A stretch of 64,000 nt of DNA. It comes from Oscillospiraceae bacterium (GTDB lineage: Bacteria; Bacillota; Clostridia; UBA1212). Under the pieces are notes generated by a model. It had not been told where the DNA came from and did no database searches. It saw only the letters and a list, made by a program, of their open reading frames with translations. Position 1 is the first letter of the stretch, and every line of letters begins with the position of its first letter. The stretch is taken from contig SVJA01000003.1 in assembly GCA_015069195.1 (NCBI GenBank), positions 62,001 to 126,000 of the forward strand, read 5' to 3'. Below are positions 19,396 through 28,417 of this stretch, one piece after another. The translations under genes and the position numbers were made by a program.

Positions 19396-20106
19396 ATGGT
19401 TTTTGCGGTGATAGTTGCCGGAGGAGTAGGCTCACGAATGGGTAACATAGGTATGCCGAAGCAGTTTATGGAGCTTTGCGGCAAGCCGATAATCATTCAT
19501 ACGATAGAACGATTTTTACATTCGGAACGGATTGATAAAATTTATATAGGAGTGCATCACGAGTGGATTGATTATATGCAGGAGCTTTTGCAAAAATATT
19601 TTGCAAGTACGGATGTCGCTGTGGTGGTGCCGGGCGGTGCTGACAGAAATGCTACAGTGTTTAATGTTATTGACCGAATAGAAGAAGATTACGGAGTATC
19701 TGAAGATCATATAGTGCTTACACACGATGCGGTGAGACCCTTTATAACGCAAAAGATAATAAACGAGAATATTGATGCAGCTCGCACATACGGTGCGGCG
19801 GCAGTTGCTTATAATTCGATTGATACGATAGTTGTTTCGGAAGATAGTGCTTTTATCACATCAGTACCTGAAAGACGTAAAATGTATAATGTACAGACTC
19901 CACAGAGTTTCAAAATAAATCTTCTCAGAGAATTATTTGAAAGTCTTGATGAGGAAGAAAAGAAAACATTGACCGACGCGTGCAGGATATGTACCGTAAG
20001 GAATCAACCGGTGTACATAGTTGAAGGAGATATTTCAAATATAAAGATAACGACGCCGACTGATTTTAAATTTGCAGCGGCGATTGCTGAAAGTTTTGTA
20101 GAATGA
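19396..20106 (+). CDS. tarI: TarI-like ribitol-5-phosphate cytidylyltransferase (IspD superfamily)
   Basis: A 236-residue nucleotidyltransferase with the AVIVAGGVGSRMG...PKQF CTP-binding signature. Along its length it matches TarI better than IspD: KPIIIHTIERF, GGADRNATVFNVIDRI, LTHDAVRPFITQKIINENI, MYNVQTPQSFKINLL and SNIKITTPTDFK. TarI makes CDP-ribitol for wall teichoic acid. The partner reductase TarJ is not adjacent, so a role in another CDP-alditol pathway, or as IspD, remains possible. The next gene, for a secreted protein, starts about 10-20 bp later. Confidence 0.75.
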   Translation: MVFAVIVAGGVGSRMGNIGMPKQFMELCGKPIIIHTIERFLHSERIDKIYIGVHHEWIDYMQELLQKYFASTDVAVVVPGGADRNATVFNVIDRIEEDYGVSEDHIVLTHDAVRPFITQKIINENIDAARTYGAAAVAYNSIDTIVVSEDSAFITSVPERRKMYNVQTPQSFKINLLRELFESLDEEEKKTLTDACRICTVRNQPVYIVEGDISNIKITTPTDFKFAAAIAESFVE

Positions 20107-20125
20107 TGGTAAGAAGGTGGCAGTT

Positions 20126-21934
20126 TTGAAGAAAAATAACATATACATAAGAGGTATAACAGTTTTACTGAGTATATTTATGTTGTTTAGCGCAGTTCCG
20201 GTTACATATGCGAACGATACCGAAAACGGTTATTGCGAAATAGAACATCCTGAATATATAAAAGAACATGAGGGGTGTCTGCCTATCGTAGAGGGAGATG
20301 CTTTGTACGAAGAAACTGCGTTGCTTGCCTATACCGGTTATGCTGAGACAGAAAACATTCTTCCTTTGTCGTGGAGTACTGAAGGGGAGTATGATGTCTT
20401 TACTGCCGAAGAAAAGGCAGATTGTGAAGCGTTATACAAAGGTCTTCTGGAGATGTCCCCGAAGATAACATTGCCTAACCGTGTTACAACTACCGTACTT
20501 GCAAAATTATTTAAAAAAGTTATATATTCATCTCCTGAATTATTTTATGCAGAGTCTTCCTACGGTTATTCATATACGACTATAGGTGGTGTGAAGTACG
20601 TAGTTTCAGTAAATCCCAGATATACTATGACAAAATCTGACGCCGATGTTGCGATGAAATATGTTGAAACCGAAATTGAGAAGATTTCAAAGAACTGTGA
20701 TAAATCGTGGTCCGATATTGAAAAGGTTATGTTCTTCCATGACTATTTGGTTCTTCATTTTGAATATGACAGAAGACTTTATACACAGGGTTCGGATTAT
20801 GTAAATTATGATATATATAATTTCCTGAAAGATGGTACCGGAGTTTGTATGGCGTACGAGTTACTTTATATGTCATTGCTTGATACGGCAGGTATAGATA
20901 GTTCTTATGCCGAAAACGGCGGTCATATATGGAATGTGGTAAAGATAAATAATCAGTGGTATCATGTGGATGCGACCTGGGATGATCCGATTGTAAATCA
21001 GACTGAGTATAATGGCTTTCACGGGCTTGTAGAACATGCTTCGTTTATGAAGAGTGATAACTATTTTGCCGCAAACGGATATAGTGCGTGGAGTTGTGAT
21101 TATAAATGTACTGATACTGCATATGACGAAAATTCCGTTATAAATAATGCATATTCGGAGTTTGTGATAGCGGATGAAGGTTGGTACTATATCGATAAAG
21201 AAAACGCTAAATTGATGCTGTATCATATTGATACCAATACTTCCGAGACACTTGCATCTATTTCACCTTCTCTTTCTACTTGTTATGCGAGTGTGTATAA
21301 GTATGGTGATTATGTGATTTATAACGGCGTATATTCGATTTTTGCTTACGATACCGTAAACAAGACCACAAAAACATTGAAAACAAAAGCTGCTTCCAGC
21401 GGATACATACTCGGATTTACCGTAAAAGATAAAGTGGTTGACTATATTGTCGGAACAAATTTTACGGAATCCGCTTGGATACACGAAACTTATTCTTTGC
21501 GTGATTCGGATATGTCAATTATGAGTCTTGTTGACCTTACACTTCTTTCTGTAAACAAAGAAAAAGGTTATCTTGAAAACGTGACAGCTACAACTAATAC
21601 AATGAGCGAAATCAAGGATTCTTTTGCAAATAATTCTGCAGATATTAAAGTAAGTGATGCAGAAGGCAATGAGATTACTTCTTCGACAGCAAAAGTCGGA
21701 ACCGGATGCACTGTAACGTTTTCGCATAATGGAACGGAGCCGGAAACTATAACTGTAGTCATCGATTGTGATGTAGACGGAGACGGATATGTTACCGTAG
21801 CTGATGCACTTTGTACAATGAAGCATGTTTCTTTTGTAAGTGTATTGTCAGGATCATACAAATATGCTGCTGATTACGGTCACAATGAAACCATTTCGGT
21901 AATTGATGTAATGAATATTCTTAATCATATTTGA
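20126..21934 (+). CDS. Secreted transglutaminase-like protein with C-terminal dockerin
   Basis: About 602 residues. A signal peptide ends near VPVTYA. A transglutaminase-like domain has its Cys-His-Asp triad at about C241 (GVCMAYELLYM), H267 (GGHIWNVV) and D282 (HVDATWDDP). A middle region looks like beta strands. The C-terminus (DVDGDGYVTVADALCTMKH then HNETISVIDVMNILNHI) is a type I dockerin pair, so the protein could dock on a cohesin. TTG 20126 follows AAGGTGG by 5 nt; GTG 20117 is the alternative. No cohesin gene is in the window. The domain may act as a protease or cross-linker at the surface. Confidence 0.82.
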   Translation: MKKNNIYIRGITVLLSIFMLFSAVPVTYANDTENGYCEIEHPEYIKEHEGCLPIVEGDALYEETALLAYTGYAETENILPLSWSTEGEYDVFTAEEKADCEALYKGLLEMSPKITLPNRVTTTVLAKLFKKVIYSSPELFYAESSYGYSYTTIGGVKYVVSVNPRYTMTKSDADVAMKYVETEIEKISKNCDKSWSDIEKVMFFHDYLVLHFEYDRRLYTQGSDYVNYDIYNFLKDGTGVCMAYELLYMSLLDTAGIDSSYAENGGHIWNVVKINNQWYHVDATWDDPIVNQTEYNGFHGLVEHASFMKSDNYFAANGYSAWSCDYKCTDTAYDENSVINNAYSEFVIADEGWYYIDKENAKLMLYHIDTNTSETLASISPSLSTCYASVYKYGDYVIYNGVYSIFAYDTVNKTTKTLKTKAASSGYILGFTVKDKVVDYIVGTNFTESAWIHETYSLRDSDMSIMSLVDLTLLSVNKEKGYLENVTATTNTMSEIKDSFANNSADIKVSDAEGNEITSSTAKVGTGCTVTFSHNGTEPETITVVIDCDVDGDGYVTVADALCTMKHVSFVSVLSGSYKYAADYGHNETISVIDVMNILNHI

Positions 21935-21964
21935 TTTCATTAAAATCGGTTTTGAAATGAGATA

Positions 21965-22000
21965 CGCCCGCCGCGGCTATGAAACCGCGGCGGGCGTTAT
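21965..22000. terminator. GC-rich terminator between convergent genes
   Basis: A 12-bp stem CGCCCGCCGCGG/CCGCGGCGGGCG with an 8-nt loop, then TTATT. A second hairpin (22008-22037, GCAAGCTGATCC/GGATTAGCTTGC) overlaps the end of the minus-strand gene. Confidence 0.75.
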
Positions 22001-22028
22001 TCAGGGGGCAAGCTGATCCATATGCGGA

Positions 22029-23702
22029 TTAGCTTGCGTCATCGTTTTGATTATCCATGCTTTCTAATTTTCTTATTTTATTCAGAGAGCTTACTACGAT
22101 GAATATGACAAGTGATGCAACGATTACGGCGCCAATGCCGAGTACAATCAATATAGTGAGGAAGTTTGTTGAACCGTTTTCCGAAGTGCCTGCCGGGGTA
22201 GCAGTCAGTTCGACATCTTTTTCGTCATTTATTTCAAGCTGAGGTACGCGGTCGCTTTCTGCTGCCGGTGTGAACTCGAAGCTATCTGATACCGGTGTGT
22301 GCCCTGCCTGGTTGTTTTTATCTTTCCAGTTAAATTCATCTTTGTGCGCTGTGAACGTGTTTCTTATTGAATTCACATCACCTGTTGTGATGATGTAGCT
22401 GTACTCAAACGGTACGAAGTTTTTCATCGTTGTAGTTATGAGCGGAGCAACGTAATTTGTTGCAAGAGCGTTCGCTTCTTTTGAACTGTTGAATTCGTAT
22501 CGCCCTGCGAGGAATAATTCGATTTGCGGTGTATATAGTCCTATGCCGTAGCCGGTTTCACTGCTGTTCCATGCACACCAGGTTTCCGTGTTGGTCTTAT
22601 CAAGGTTGAAATAACACTTCTTCTGGTTTTTTGCATCTCCCCAGAAAGGAAGGTCATTTTTTGAGGTGAGTGAGTCGTTCGTCCAAGGCTTTGTACCGTT
22701 ATAGAATGTGAATGTGTCAAGATAACTTATTGTATAGAATGCAGGAAGTTCCTGATGTCTTGAATTTTTGCTATGGTCATAGGTGGAGAAGTCTATATAT
22801 CTGTTGTCAACTTCAATGTAGTCTTCTTTCAATGAATAAGTATTCTCCATATAAACGTACGTAGGAACGTTATTTTTTGCCCAATCAAGCGGACGGCATT
22901 TGATAAAGATTGTATCTTCGGTTACTTTGAAATCAATGAGTTTACTTTTGTTGTTGTACTGATCGCCGCCTTGTACGGGATTGTAGCCCCAGATGGTGTT
23001 GCCGTATTTTGCACATTCGTACGGCTTTTTTGTGGTGCCGTAATAAGACTGCTGAACAAGTCTGCCGGTATCACGTGAGTTAAGCATATTTGTTACAGTA
23101 TCATCATTGTCTGCTTTGTCTTCAATGTAATTTATTCCGCCGCCCCAAGCCATATATACACCGACTTTGAAACGGTCATTTTCTATGTACATAGTATCGT
23201 TTACAGGACGGTGTCCCATCTCAGTATTCATTGAATGGAGGTTGAATGCAATTTTTTTATTTTCACGTATGGGCTCAAAAGTAAGCTGTAATGGTTTAAT
23301 TCCTATTATATTACCTGTATTCTTGCCGTCAATGACTTTGGTTTCGTCAAGGAGTGAGGAGAAATCCGTTTTGTCACCACTTTCGAGGAAAAATTCTTCC
23401 GTTATGGTTGAATTACCCGTAGTTTTGTATGTGATAGTACCACGGACAATATCGGAAGCAGTATAGTTTATAACGAATTTATTGAACTGCTTGTTTTTCA
23501 TATCCGGGAAATTAAATACAAGAACATCGTCAACAACATATCTTCCGTCTTCGGTTGTTCCCAAAAATCCCGAAACGGATGCGTTTAGCTCTGACAAATT
23601 GTAATTTAATTTAGTTTCGGCCGCACTTACTGCCAAACTTCCGAAAAATGATTGCATTATTAAGGTGAGTGACAAAATCAAAAGTAATGTTTTTTTTGTC
23701 AT
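22029..23702 (-). CDS. Large membrane-anchored extracellular protein, unknown family
   Basis: A 557-residue protein with a signal peptide (residues 1-28, ending SLAVSAAE), an ectodomain of about 480 residues and a C-terminal membrane helix (about 517-543) followed by a short charged tail. The ectodomain is rich in aromatic residues and Asn (DRFKVGVYMAWGGGINYIED, NTIWGYNPVQGGDQYN, TETWCAWNSSETGYGIGLY), which suggests a beta-sandwich that handles carbohydrate, perhaps like galactose-mutarotase or polysaccharide-lyase folds. That is inference; I recognise no catalytic motif. GGAGG lies 7 nt before ATG. Confidence 0.7.
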   Translation of the reverse strand: MTKKTLLLILSLTLIMQSFFGSLAVSAAETKLNYNLSELNASVSGFLGTTEDGRYVVDDVLVFNFPDMKNKQFNKFVINYTASDIVRGTITYKTTGNSTITEEFFLESGDKTDFSSLLDETKVIDGKNTGNIIGIKPLQLTFEPIRENKKIAFNLHSMNTEMGHRPVNDTMYIENDRFKVGVYMAWGGGINYIEDKADNDDTVTNMLNSRDTGRLVQQSYYGTTKKPYECAKYGNTIWGYNPVQGGDQYNNKSKLIDFKVTEDTIFIKCRPLDWAKNNVPTYVYMENTYSLKEDYIEVDNRYIDFSTYDHSKNSRHQELPAFYTISYLDTFTFYNGTKPWTNDSLTSKNDLPFWGDAKNQKKCYFNLDKTNTETWCAWNSSETGYGIGLYTPQIELFLAGRYEFNSSKEANALATNYVAPLITTTMKNFVPFEYSYIITTGDVNSIRNTFTAHKDEFNWKDKNNQAGHTPVSDSFEFTPAAESDRVPQLEINDEKDVELTATPAGTSENGSTNFLTILIVLGIGAVIVASLVIFIVVSSLNKIRKLESMDNQNDDAS

Positions 23703-23791
23703 GTAATAGACCTCCTAAAAAACAACAATGAGGCAATTATAGCAGTTAATTTTATATAATGCAATTTTTCAAAAAAATTAAAAATAAGGTG

Positions 23792-23820
23792 TTGACAAAG
23801 CAAAAGTACTGTGGTATCCT
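23792..23820 (+). promoter_or_regulatory. Promoter of the tRNA-Thr/tRNA-Tyr pair
   Basis: TTGACA (23792-23797), 17-bp spacer, TATCCT (23815-23820), 31 bp before tRNA-Thr. Confidence 0.65.
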
Positions 23821-23851
23821 AACCAAGCTGTTGCGAGAGCGACGGTGATAA

Positions 23852-23924
<73 letters not shown>

Positions 23925-23956
23925 TTCGTTATTTTTCGGAGACGAAAAATAACAAT

Positions 23957-24038
23957 GGGAGATTTCCCGAGCGGCCAAAGGGGGCAGACTGTAAATCTGT
24001 TGTCACTGACTTCTGTGGTTCGAATCCACAATCTCCCA
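23957..24038 (+). tRNA. tRNA-Tyr (anticodon GTA)
   Basis: The acceptor stem GGGAGAT pairs with ATCTCCC. The anticodon stem CAGA/TCTG encloses CTGTAAA with anticodon GTA. A long variable arm (GTTGTCACTGAC region) makes it a class II tRNA, as expected for Tyr. It is 32 bp after tRNA-Thr and shares its promoter. Confidence 0.96.
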
Positions 24039-24039
24039 T

Positions 24040-24074
24040 AAAATCCTCGTACGAGAGTACGGGGATTTTTTCTT
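24040..24074 (+). terminator. Terminator of the tRNA pair
   Basis: AAAATCC-T-CGTAC / GTACG-G-GGATTTT stem with a GAGA loop, then TTTTTC. Confidence 0.8.
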
Positions 24075-24149
24075 TTCAGACGGAAACTCTTGTATTTCTT
24101 TTTTATTCGCAGAATTCATAATTAAACAAGTAATAAGACTGATATTTCG

Positions 24150-24178
24150 TTGAATGACATTATAAATTGTGATATATT
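24150..24178 (+). promoter_or_regulatory. Promoter of the 24200 gene
   Basis: TTGAAT (24150-24155), 17-bp spacer, TATATT (24173-24178), with an extended -10 TG. The -10 context TTGTGATATATT is shared with the promoters at 28351 and 29264. Confidence 0.6.
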
Positions 24179-24199
24179 ACAAACAAGGTTGGTGATGTT

Positions 24200-25219
24200 A
24201 TGAAAACAGTGCAATACGGTGATTGGAAAATAGCTGTTGATGTTGATAAAACAAAGCAGTATTACAGCGATTATGAGAAAAACGATAATCAAGCCAACCG
24301 GAATTTTGTGAAGTATTGTGAAAATCTGACCTCAGAAGAAGCGGCATTTTTTGACGCATTCGGTATAGATCCGACTTGCTGTGAGGTTGAGCATATAGGC
24401 GCTGACAGAAAAGGTAATTTTCCTTGCGGTGGTTTCTACTTGGTTTGCGGCAAATATTTTGAATATCCTCCTGAGGAATTGATAACACCGGAAGAGCTTG
24501 CTGAAAACGACTTTATTGATGAACGTCCGGATAATTGCGTTTATATCGGGGGATTTAAATTCGATTTTCAATGTGAAGAGTATATGTCATATGAGTTGTG
24601 TGAGAATGTGCCTGACGGATTCATTCGGATTAATTTCTGGTGCGAGGATATGAAATGGCTGTTGCCTGAAAAACCGGAAGAGATGATGTATGAGCCGCCT
24701 CGCTTTTGGGAAATTCACAAAATTCTTAAAGAAAGAATTGATGACAGAAAACAACTTCTTTTAGATTCGGAAGTAACGAAATCGGAGTTTATTCGCTTTT
24801 TTGATGAATTTGACATACAGGCAGAGCCTTTGAACAAAAAGCAAATTAAAAAATACAAAAAAGAATGGATAAATAATTTTTCGCCTGCAGATGCGGAAAT
24901 TAAACAAGTAAGAAAATTTTGCTTAAACTCACGGAAGTATACGCCGTTTCTTTGGCATATTTTCAGTTTTGGATTTTTGGATTGTGCGACTAAAGAAAGT
25001 GCCGTTGAGTTGTTCGGGCAACAGGATAAATCAAATTGTGTGATTTTAAGTAATGTTGACGACATTGCATTTAGTTTGAAGAATGCCGGTAATCTGAAAG
25101 CAGAATTATTGGAACGATTTATCGATGTTACGGTAACGGCAAGTGATTTTGAGTGGACTTATACTAAAACTCACGAGAAAGCGTGCGGTCCGTATTTTTA
25201 TAAAAAACATGGCAACTGA
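24200..25219 (+). CDS. Uncharacterised cytoplasmic protein with DUF4275-like C-terminus
   Basis: A 339-residue acidic protein without signal peptide or membrane segments. The C-terminal part (about residues 190-339: KKWINNFSP-like start, then FLWHIFSFGFLDCATKESAVELF and SDFEWTYTKTHEKACGPYF) resembles the uncharacterised DUF4275 family, from memory. The N-terminal 180 residues contain several Cys and Trp residues (DPTCCEVEH, GGFYLVCGKYFEYP) and are unassigned. It has its own promoter. No function can be given. Confidence 0.6.
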   Translation: MKTVQYGDWKIAVDVDKTKQYYSDYEKNDNQANRNFVKYCENLTSEEAAFFDAFGIDPTCCEVEHIGADRKGNFPCGGFYLVCGKYFEYPPEELITPEELAENDFIDERPDNCVYIGGFKFDFQCEEYMSYELCENVPDGFIRINFWCEDMKWLLPEKPEEMMYEPPRFWEIHKILKERIDDRKQLLLDSEVTKSEFIRFFDEFDIQAEPLNKKQIKKYKKEWINNFSPADAEIKQVRKFCLNSRKYTPFLWHIFSFGFLDCATKESAVELFGQQDKSNCVILSNVDDIAFSLKNAGNLKAELLERFIDVTVTASDFEWTYTKTHEKACGPYFYKKHGN

Positions 25220-25273
25220 CAGCACTAAAATATATGTTATTGAAAAATTTTAATTTCGTGGAGGTTTAAAACT

Positions 25274-26131
25274 ATGAAAATCGGTATCAGCGGTGATTCG
25301 CTATGCTATTTACCTACAGTTGACGAAAAATTTGCACTCATAAAAGAACTTGGATATGATGCTTTTGATTATGATCTTTCTAATACAAATCAGCCGCACT
25401 ATAAAGATGACTCTCTTATGGAAGAATATTGTCAAGAAGTTCGTGCAGCTGCCGAAAAGTACGACATAGAAATCTTTCAGATACACGGTCCTTGGCCTAC
25501 GGATGATACTACGGAAGAAAGCCGCAAAGAAGTGTGGGAATATATGCATCGTGCAGTATATGCATGCCATTTGTTAAATAGTAAATATGTGGTTATACAT
25601 CCGCAAATGCCGTTTGGCTGGGATTTGGAACCTGATGCAGATTATGCGGAAGAACTGACATTAGCGCTTATAAGAGATTTATTGCCGGATTGTGAAAAGT
25701 ATGGAGTTACCGTGTGTCTTGAAAATATGCCTTTTCGTAATCAACGCATCTCACCGATGAAAAATATTGTTGCGGCTGTGGAAAAATTGAATTCACCATT
25801 TGTCGGGGTGTGTTTTGATACAGGGCACTGTAATTTTTTGTATGATGACATTGTAGAAAACATACGCATTGCGAAGCCGTACCTTAAAGTGCTTCATGTG
25901 CATGATAACAAAACGGATGCAGACAGCCATGATATTCCGTTTTTCGGAAGTATTGATTGGAGAGTATTTTCAAAAGCGCTTGCGCAGAGCGGATATGATG
26001 GTGTTCTGTCGTTTGAGACTATCGGATTACGATACGGAACCGGTTCTGAAGCTTTGGTTTCCACATATAACAAATTAGCTGTAGAGGTTGCTAAGGAATT
26101 GGCTCGCATGATCGAGGAGGAGCGACATTGA
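25274..26131 (+). CDS. Sugar phosphate isomerase/epimerase (xylose isomerase-like TIM barrel)
   Basis: A 285-residue AP-endonuclease-2-like TIM barrel protein. Likely metal ligands are visible: HGPW near residue 76, VVIHPQMP near 109, VCLENMPF near 150, CFDTGHCNF near 184, VLHVHDN near 213 and LSFET near 253. Relatives isomerise or epimerise sugars, inositols or sugar phosphates; the substrate here is open. The GGAGG site precedes ATG. The lipoprotein gene downstream overlaps its stop by 4 bp. Confidence 0.85.
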   Translation: MKIGISGDSLCYLPTVDEKFALIKELGYDAFDYDLSNTNQPHYKDDSLMEEYCQEVRAAAEKYDIEIFQIHGPWPTDDTTEESRKEVWEYMHRAVYACHLLNSKYVVIHPQMPFGWDLEPDADYAEELTLALIRDLLPDCEKYGVTVCLENMPFRNQRISPMKNIVAAVEKLNSPFVGVCFDTGHCNFLYDDIVENIRIAKPYLKVLHVHDNKTDADSHDIPFFGSIDWRVFSKALAQSGYDGVLSFETIGLRYGTGSEALVSTYNKLAVEVAKELARMIEEERH

Positions 26132-26736
26132 AAAAGGTTTTGACGTTGTTTCTTGTATTTACATTGATGTTTTCACTTTCGGGTTGTGTTGCTGAAGGTA
26201 TTGCTATGTTTTATTCAGAGAGCGTTGAAAAAGATAATTTTTATATAGCTATAAACAAAACCGCAAACTGTTGCTTTGTCGGAGCGTATGAATGTACGGA
26301 ATATGTGGAAAATCTTGAAATAACTATCCCGGACGAGTATAACAATATGCCAGTCAAGCGTATCGGCGGTTATTTCGGGACAGGTGTTCCGTCACCATTT
26401 AGAATTTCGCTTGAAGAATTGTATATGAATGCGCCTGAAGGCAGTGAGTATCATGGCTTTTATAGCGGGAATATAAGCAGATTTGAAATTAAAGATGATT
26501 ATCACATTGAAGAACTTGTGTTTAATCTGAATATCGGAAAAAATATAGAGGTAATTCACTTTGTTATATCAGATGAATATTTTCCTCATATTAATGATGA
26601 TGGTAGCGTGACTTTTTATCATCCTGTGGTTAACATAAACTGTTCTGAGGAAAATGACTGTTTTTATTCTAAAGACGGAAAACTGTATGATAGAAAAACG
26701 GACGAATTAATTACCGAATTCGATTATGCGGAGTGA
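26128..26736 (+). CDS. Lipoprotein of unknown function
   Basis: A 202-residue protein with a lipoprotein signal peptide and lipobox LSGC (Cys20). TTG start overlapping the stop of the upstream gene, with GAGGAGG before it, so translation is coupled. The mature part is acidic with predicted strands (VENLEITIPDEYNNMPVKRIGGYF resembles a leucine-rich-repeat surface-protein segment of the BspA kind). No catalytic motif. The role is unknown. Confidence 0.65.
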   Translation: MKKVLTLFLVFTLMFSLSGCVAEGIAMFYSESVEKDNFYIAINKTANCCFVGAYECTEYVENLEITIPDEYNNMPVKRIGGYFGTGVPSPFRISLEELYMNAPEGSEYHGFYSGNISRFEIKDDYHIEELVFNLNIGKNIEVIHFVISDEYFPHINDDGSVTFYHPVVNINCSEENDCFYSKDGKLYDRKTDELITEFDYAE

Positions 26737-26778
26737 TTATAGTCAAAACAGACCTGTATAGTAGGGGGAGATAATAAA

Positions 26779-27390
26779 GTGAATATAAAACGAATTTGGC
26801 TTATAATACCGGCTTTGCTTATGCCGTATGTTGTATTGACTGCCCTTGCCGTAATAATGTTTTCGGCTGATAACGAGTTTTGCGGATTTATTATGGATGA
26901 AGTTTTGGGTGGTAATGCCCTTTGGATAGTGCCGATTCTGCTGATGTATTCTTTTGTTGCAATGATTCTGAGTGCGTTGTGTCTGATAATGGGTATAAAG
27001 GGTAATTGGGAGGCTTTGCCCGTTGCCAAAATGACTATGATAATCAAATTGATTCAAATCCCCGCATATGTGGTGATTTTTCTTTTGAGTGCAATTTTTA
27101 TTATGATGATATTTACCATCGGTTTTGCGATCGCATTTGCATTTTTTGACTTTTTAACATTATTGATGTCCGGAATGCTCGGTATTCTCTCGGTAGTTCA
27201 AGCAATACGAAACGGAAAGGTCAGTTTTAAAGAATCATGGTGGGTAATATTGTTGCAATTTATATATTGCGCGGATGTTGTTGCAACTGTGATTTTCTAT
27301 GTGAAGCTTAAAAAAGTAAATGCCAAAGAACCTGAAACAGTACAAAAAGTTACAAATGCCGAAATGATTGATTGGATTCCGAACTGCTAA
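26779..27390 (+). CDS. Multi-span membrane protein of unknown function
   Basis: A 203-residue protein with about five hydrophobic segments (residues near 8-30, 50-75, 85-125, 128-145 and 155-175), and a charged C-terminal tail. GTG start after GGGGGAG. The spacing of the helices and the GNWEALPVAKMTMI loop resemble small clostridial membrane proteins of no known role. It lies 42 bp after the lipoprotein gene and before a terminator, so the two may share a transcript. Confidence 0.6.
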   Translation: MNIKRIWLIIPALLMPYVVLTALAVIMFSADNEFCGFIMDEVLGGNALWIVPILLMYSFVAMILSALCLIMGIKGNWEALPVAKMTMIIKLIQIPAYVVIFLLSAIFIMMIFTIGFAIAFAFFDFLTLLMSGMLGILSVVQAIRNGKVSFKESWWVILLQFIYCADVVATVIFYVKLKKVNAKEPETVQKVTNAEMIDWIPNC

Positions 27391-27415
27391 AGAAATTGGA
27401 TATTACAAACAAAAA

Positions 27416-27452
27416 ACCTGAGCTTTAGAATTTGCTAAAACTCAGGTGTTTT
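27416..27452. terminator. Terminator between convergent genes
   Basis: ACCTGAG...CTCAGGT with an inner TTTAG/CTAAA pair, followed by GTTTTT; an A-run precedes it, so it can act on both strands. Confidence 0.8.
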
Positions 27453-27466
27453 TCGTTTTATAACTT

Positions 27467-27652
27467 TTAATCCTTACCAAACGATATATCGCGGATCATT
27501 TCACCGTTTATAATTCTGACTTTTTTCTTTTCTTCAACTCTTATCCAGTTTTCGTGAACTGCGATGAGCATTCCTTTAACGGGAGTATTATTGTTAACAA
27601 GGGTTATGTTACATTCTCTTCCGAGATATGATGAGAGTATTTGTGTAAGCAT
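27467..27652 (-). CDS. Small Sm-like protein
   Basis: A 61-residue protein from ATG 27652, 8 nt after AGAAGG; the open frame goes on upstream to 27715 without a better site. The sequence LGRECNITLVNNNTPVKGMLIAVHENWIRVEEKKKVRIINGEMIRDISF has the strand order of a single small beta barrel of the Sm/Hfq type, seen in short clostridial proteins of unknown role. No Hfq RNA-binding motif is evident. The function is open. Confidence 0.6.
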   Translation of the reverse strand: MLTQILSSYLGRECNITLVNNNTPVKGMLIAVHENWIRVEEKKKVRIINGEMIRDISFGKD

Positions 27653-27792
27653 ACATATGACCTTCTTTCGCTTATGTAATAATGTTCGCGCAACTACGCA
27701 CTGCAAGTATAACAAAATGCATTGGTATTATCAAATAGAAATCTGCAGATAATAGTTAAATGACTTAGATATTTATCGAAAGAGGGAAGTAT

Positions 27793-28353
27793 ATGAGATC
27801 ATTTCTTTTAATTATTGATATGCAGGAAGGTTTTTTGTCAAAGGAAACCGAAAAAGTCAGAGAACGAATTTGTACTTTGATACAGCAACCGTTTTTCAAT
27901 TTTAAAATAGCAACGATATATCAAAACACGCCGGACGGCCCGTTGGTAAAAATCAGAAACTGGGATCGCTTTTTCTCCGGGAAAGAGCAGAAGCTTGATG
28001 AAACCGTAGAAAAATATTCTGATGCAGTTGTGTACAAACAAAAGTATTCAGCTTTTAATGAACAGTTAATTTCAATATTAAAAGATAATAACGGCGGAGA
28101 ATTGCCGCAGGAAATATTTATTGCAGGAATTGATACGGAATGTTGTGTGCTTGCGACTGCTTTAGAAGTGTTTGAATACGGCATAAGACCGATTGTTTTA
28201 GCCGATTATTGCGGCACAACGGCAGGCAAGGAATTTCACGATGCAGGACTTGTAAGTTTGTCAAGTCTGGTAGGCGGAAACAACATTTATCGCGGAGAAA
28301 TCGAGTCGAGAGAAGAAGTGAATGAGATACCGGAATTTTGCAAAAATTTGTAG
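27793..28353 (+). CDS. Isochorismatase-family cysteine hydrolase
   Basis: A 186-residue alpha/beta hydrolase of the isochorismatase/nicotinamidase superfamily. The catalytic triad is visible as Asp9 (LLIIDMQEGF), a lysine in the YKQKYSAF segment near residue 79, and Cys in GIDTECCVLATAL near 117. The family hydrolyses amides or vinyl ethers; the substrate cannot be deduced. It stands alone on the plus strand and the HAD hydrolase gene follows behind its own promoter. Confidence 0.85.
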   Translation: MRSFLLIIDMQEGFLSKETEKVRERICTLIQQPFFNFKIATIYQNTPDGPLVKIRNWDRFFSGKEQKLDETVEKYSDAVVYKQKYSAFNEQLISILKDNNGGELPQEIFIAGIDTECCVLATALEVFEYGIRPIVLADYCGTTAGKEFHDAGLVSLSSLVGGNNIYRGEIESREEVNEIPEFCKNL

Positions 28354-28379
28354 AAATCGAAAAAGAGTTGTGATATATT
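28351..28379 (+). promoter_or_regulatory. Promoter of the HAD hydrolase gene (shared 30-bp block)
   Basis: TAGAAA (28351-28356), 17-bp spacer, TATATT (28374-28379) with an extended TG. Bases 28353-28382 match 29266-29295 upstream of nagB with a single mismatch. Confidence 0.6.
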
Positions 28380-28417
28380 TTTTGTAGTATTTTGTTGAAG
28401 TAATAGCAGGAGTAGTA

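Noticed and set aside
19396-20106. IspD (isoprenoid pathway) as first reading of the cytidylyltransferase
   Set aside because: The sequence follows TarI along its whole length, including the GGADRNATVFNV and SNIKITTPTDFK segments. IspD is kept only as an alternative.
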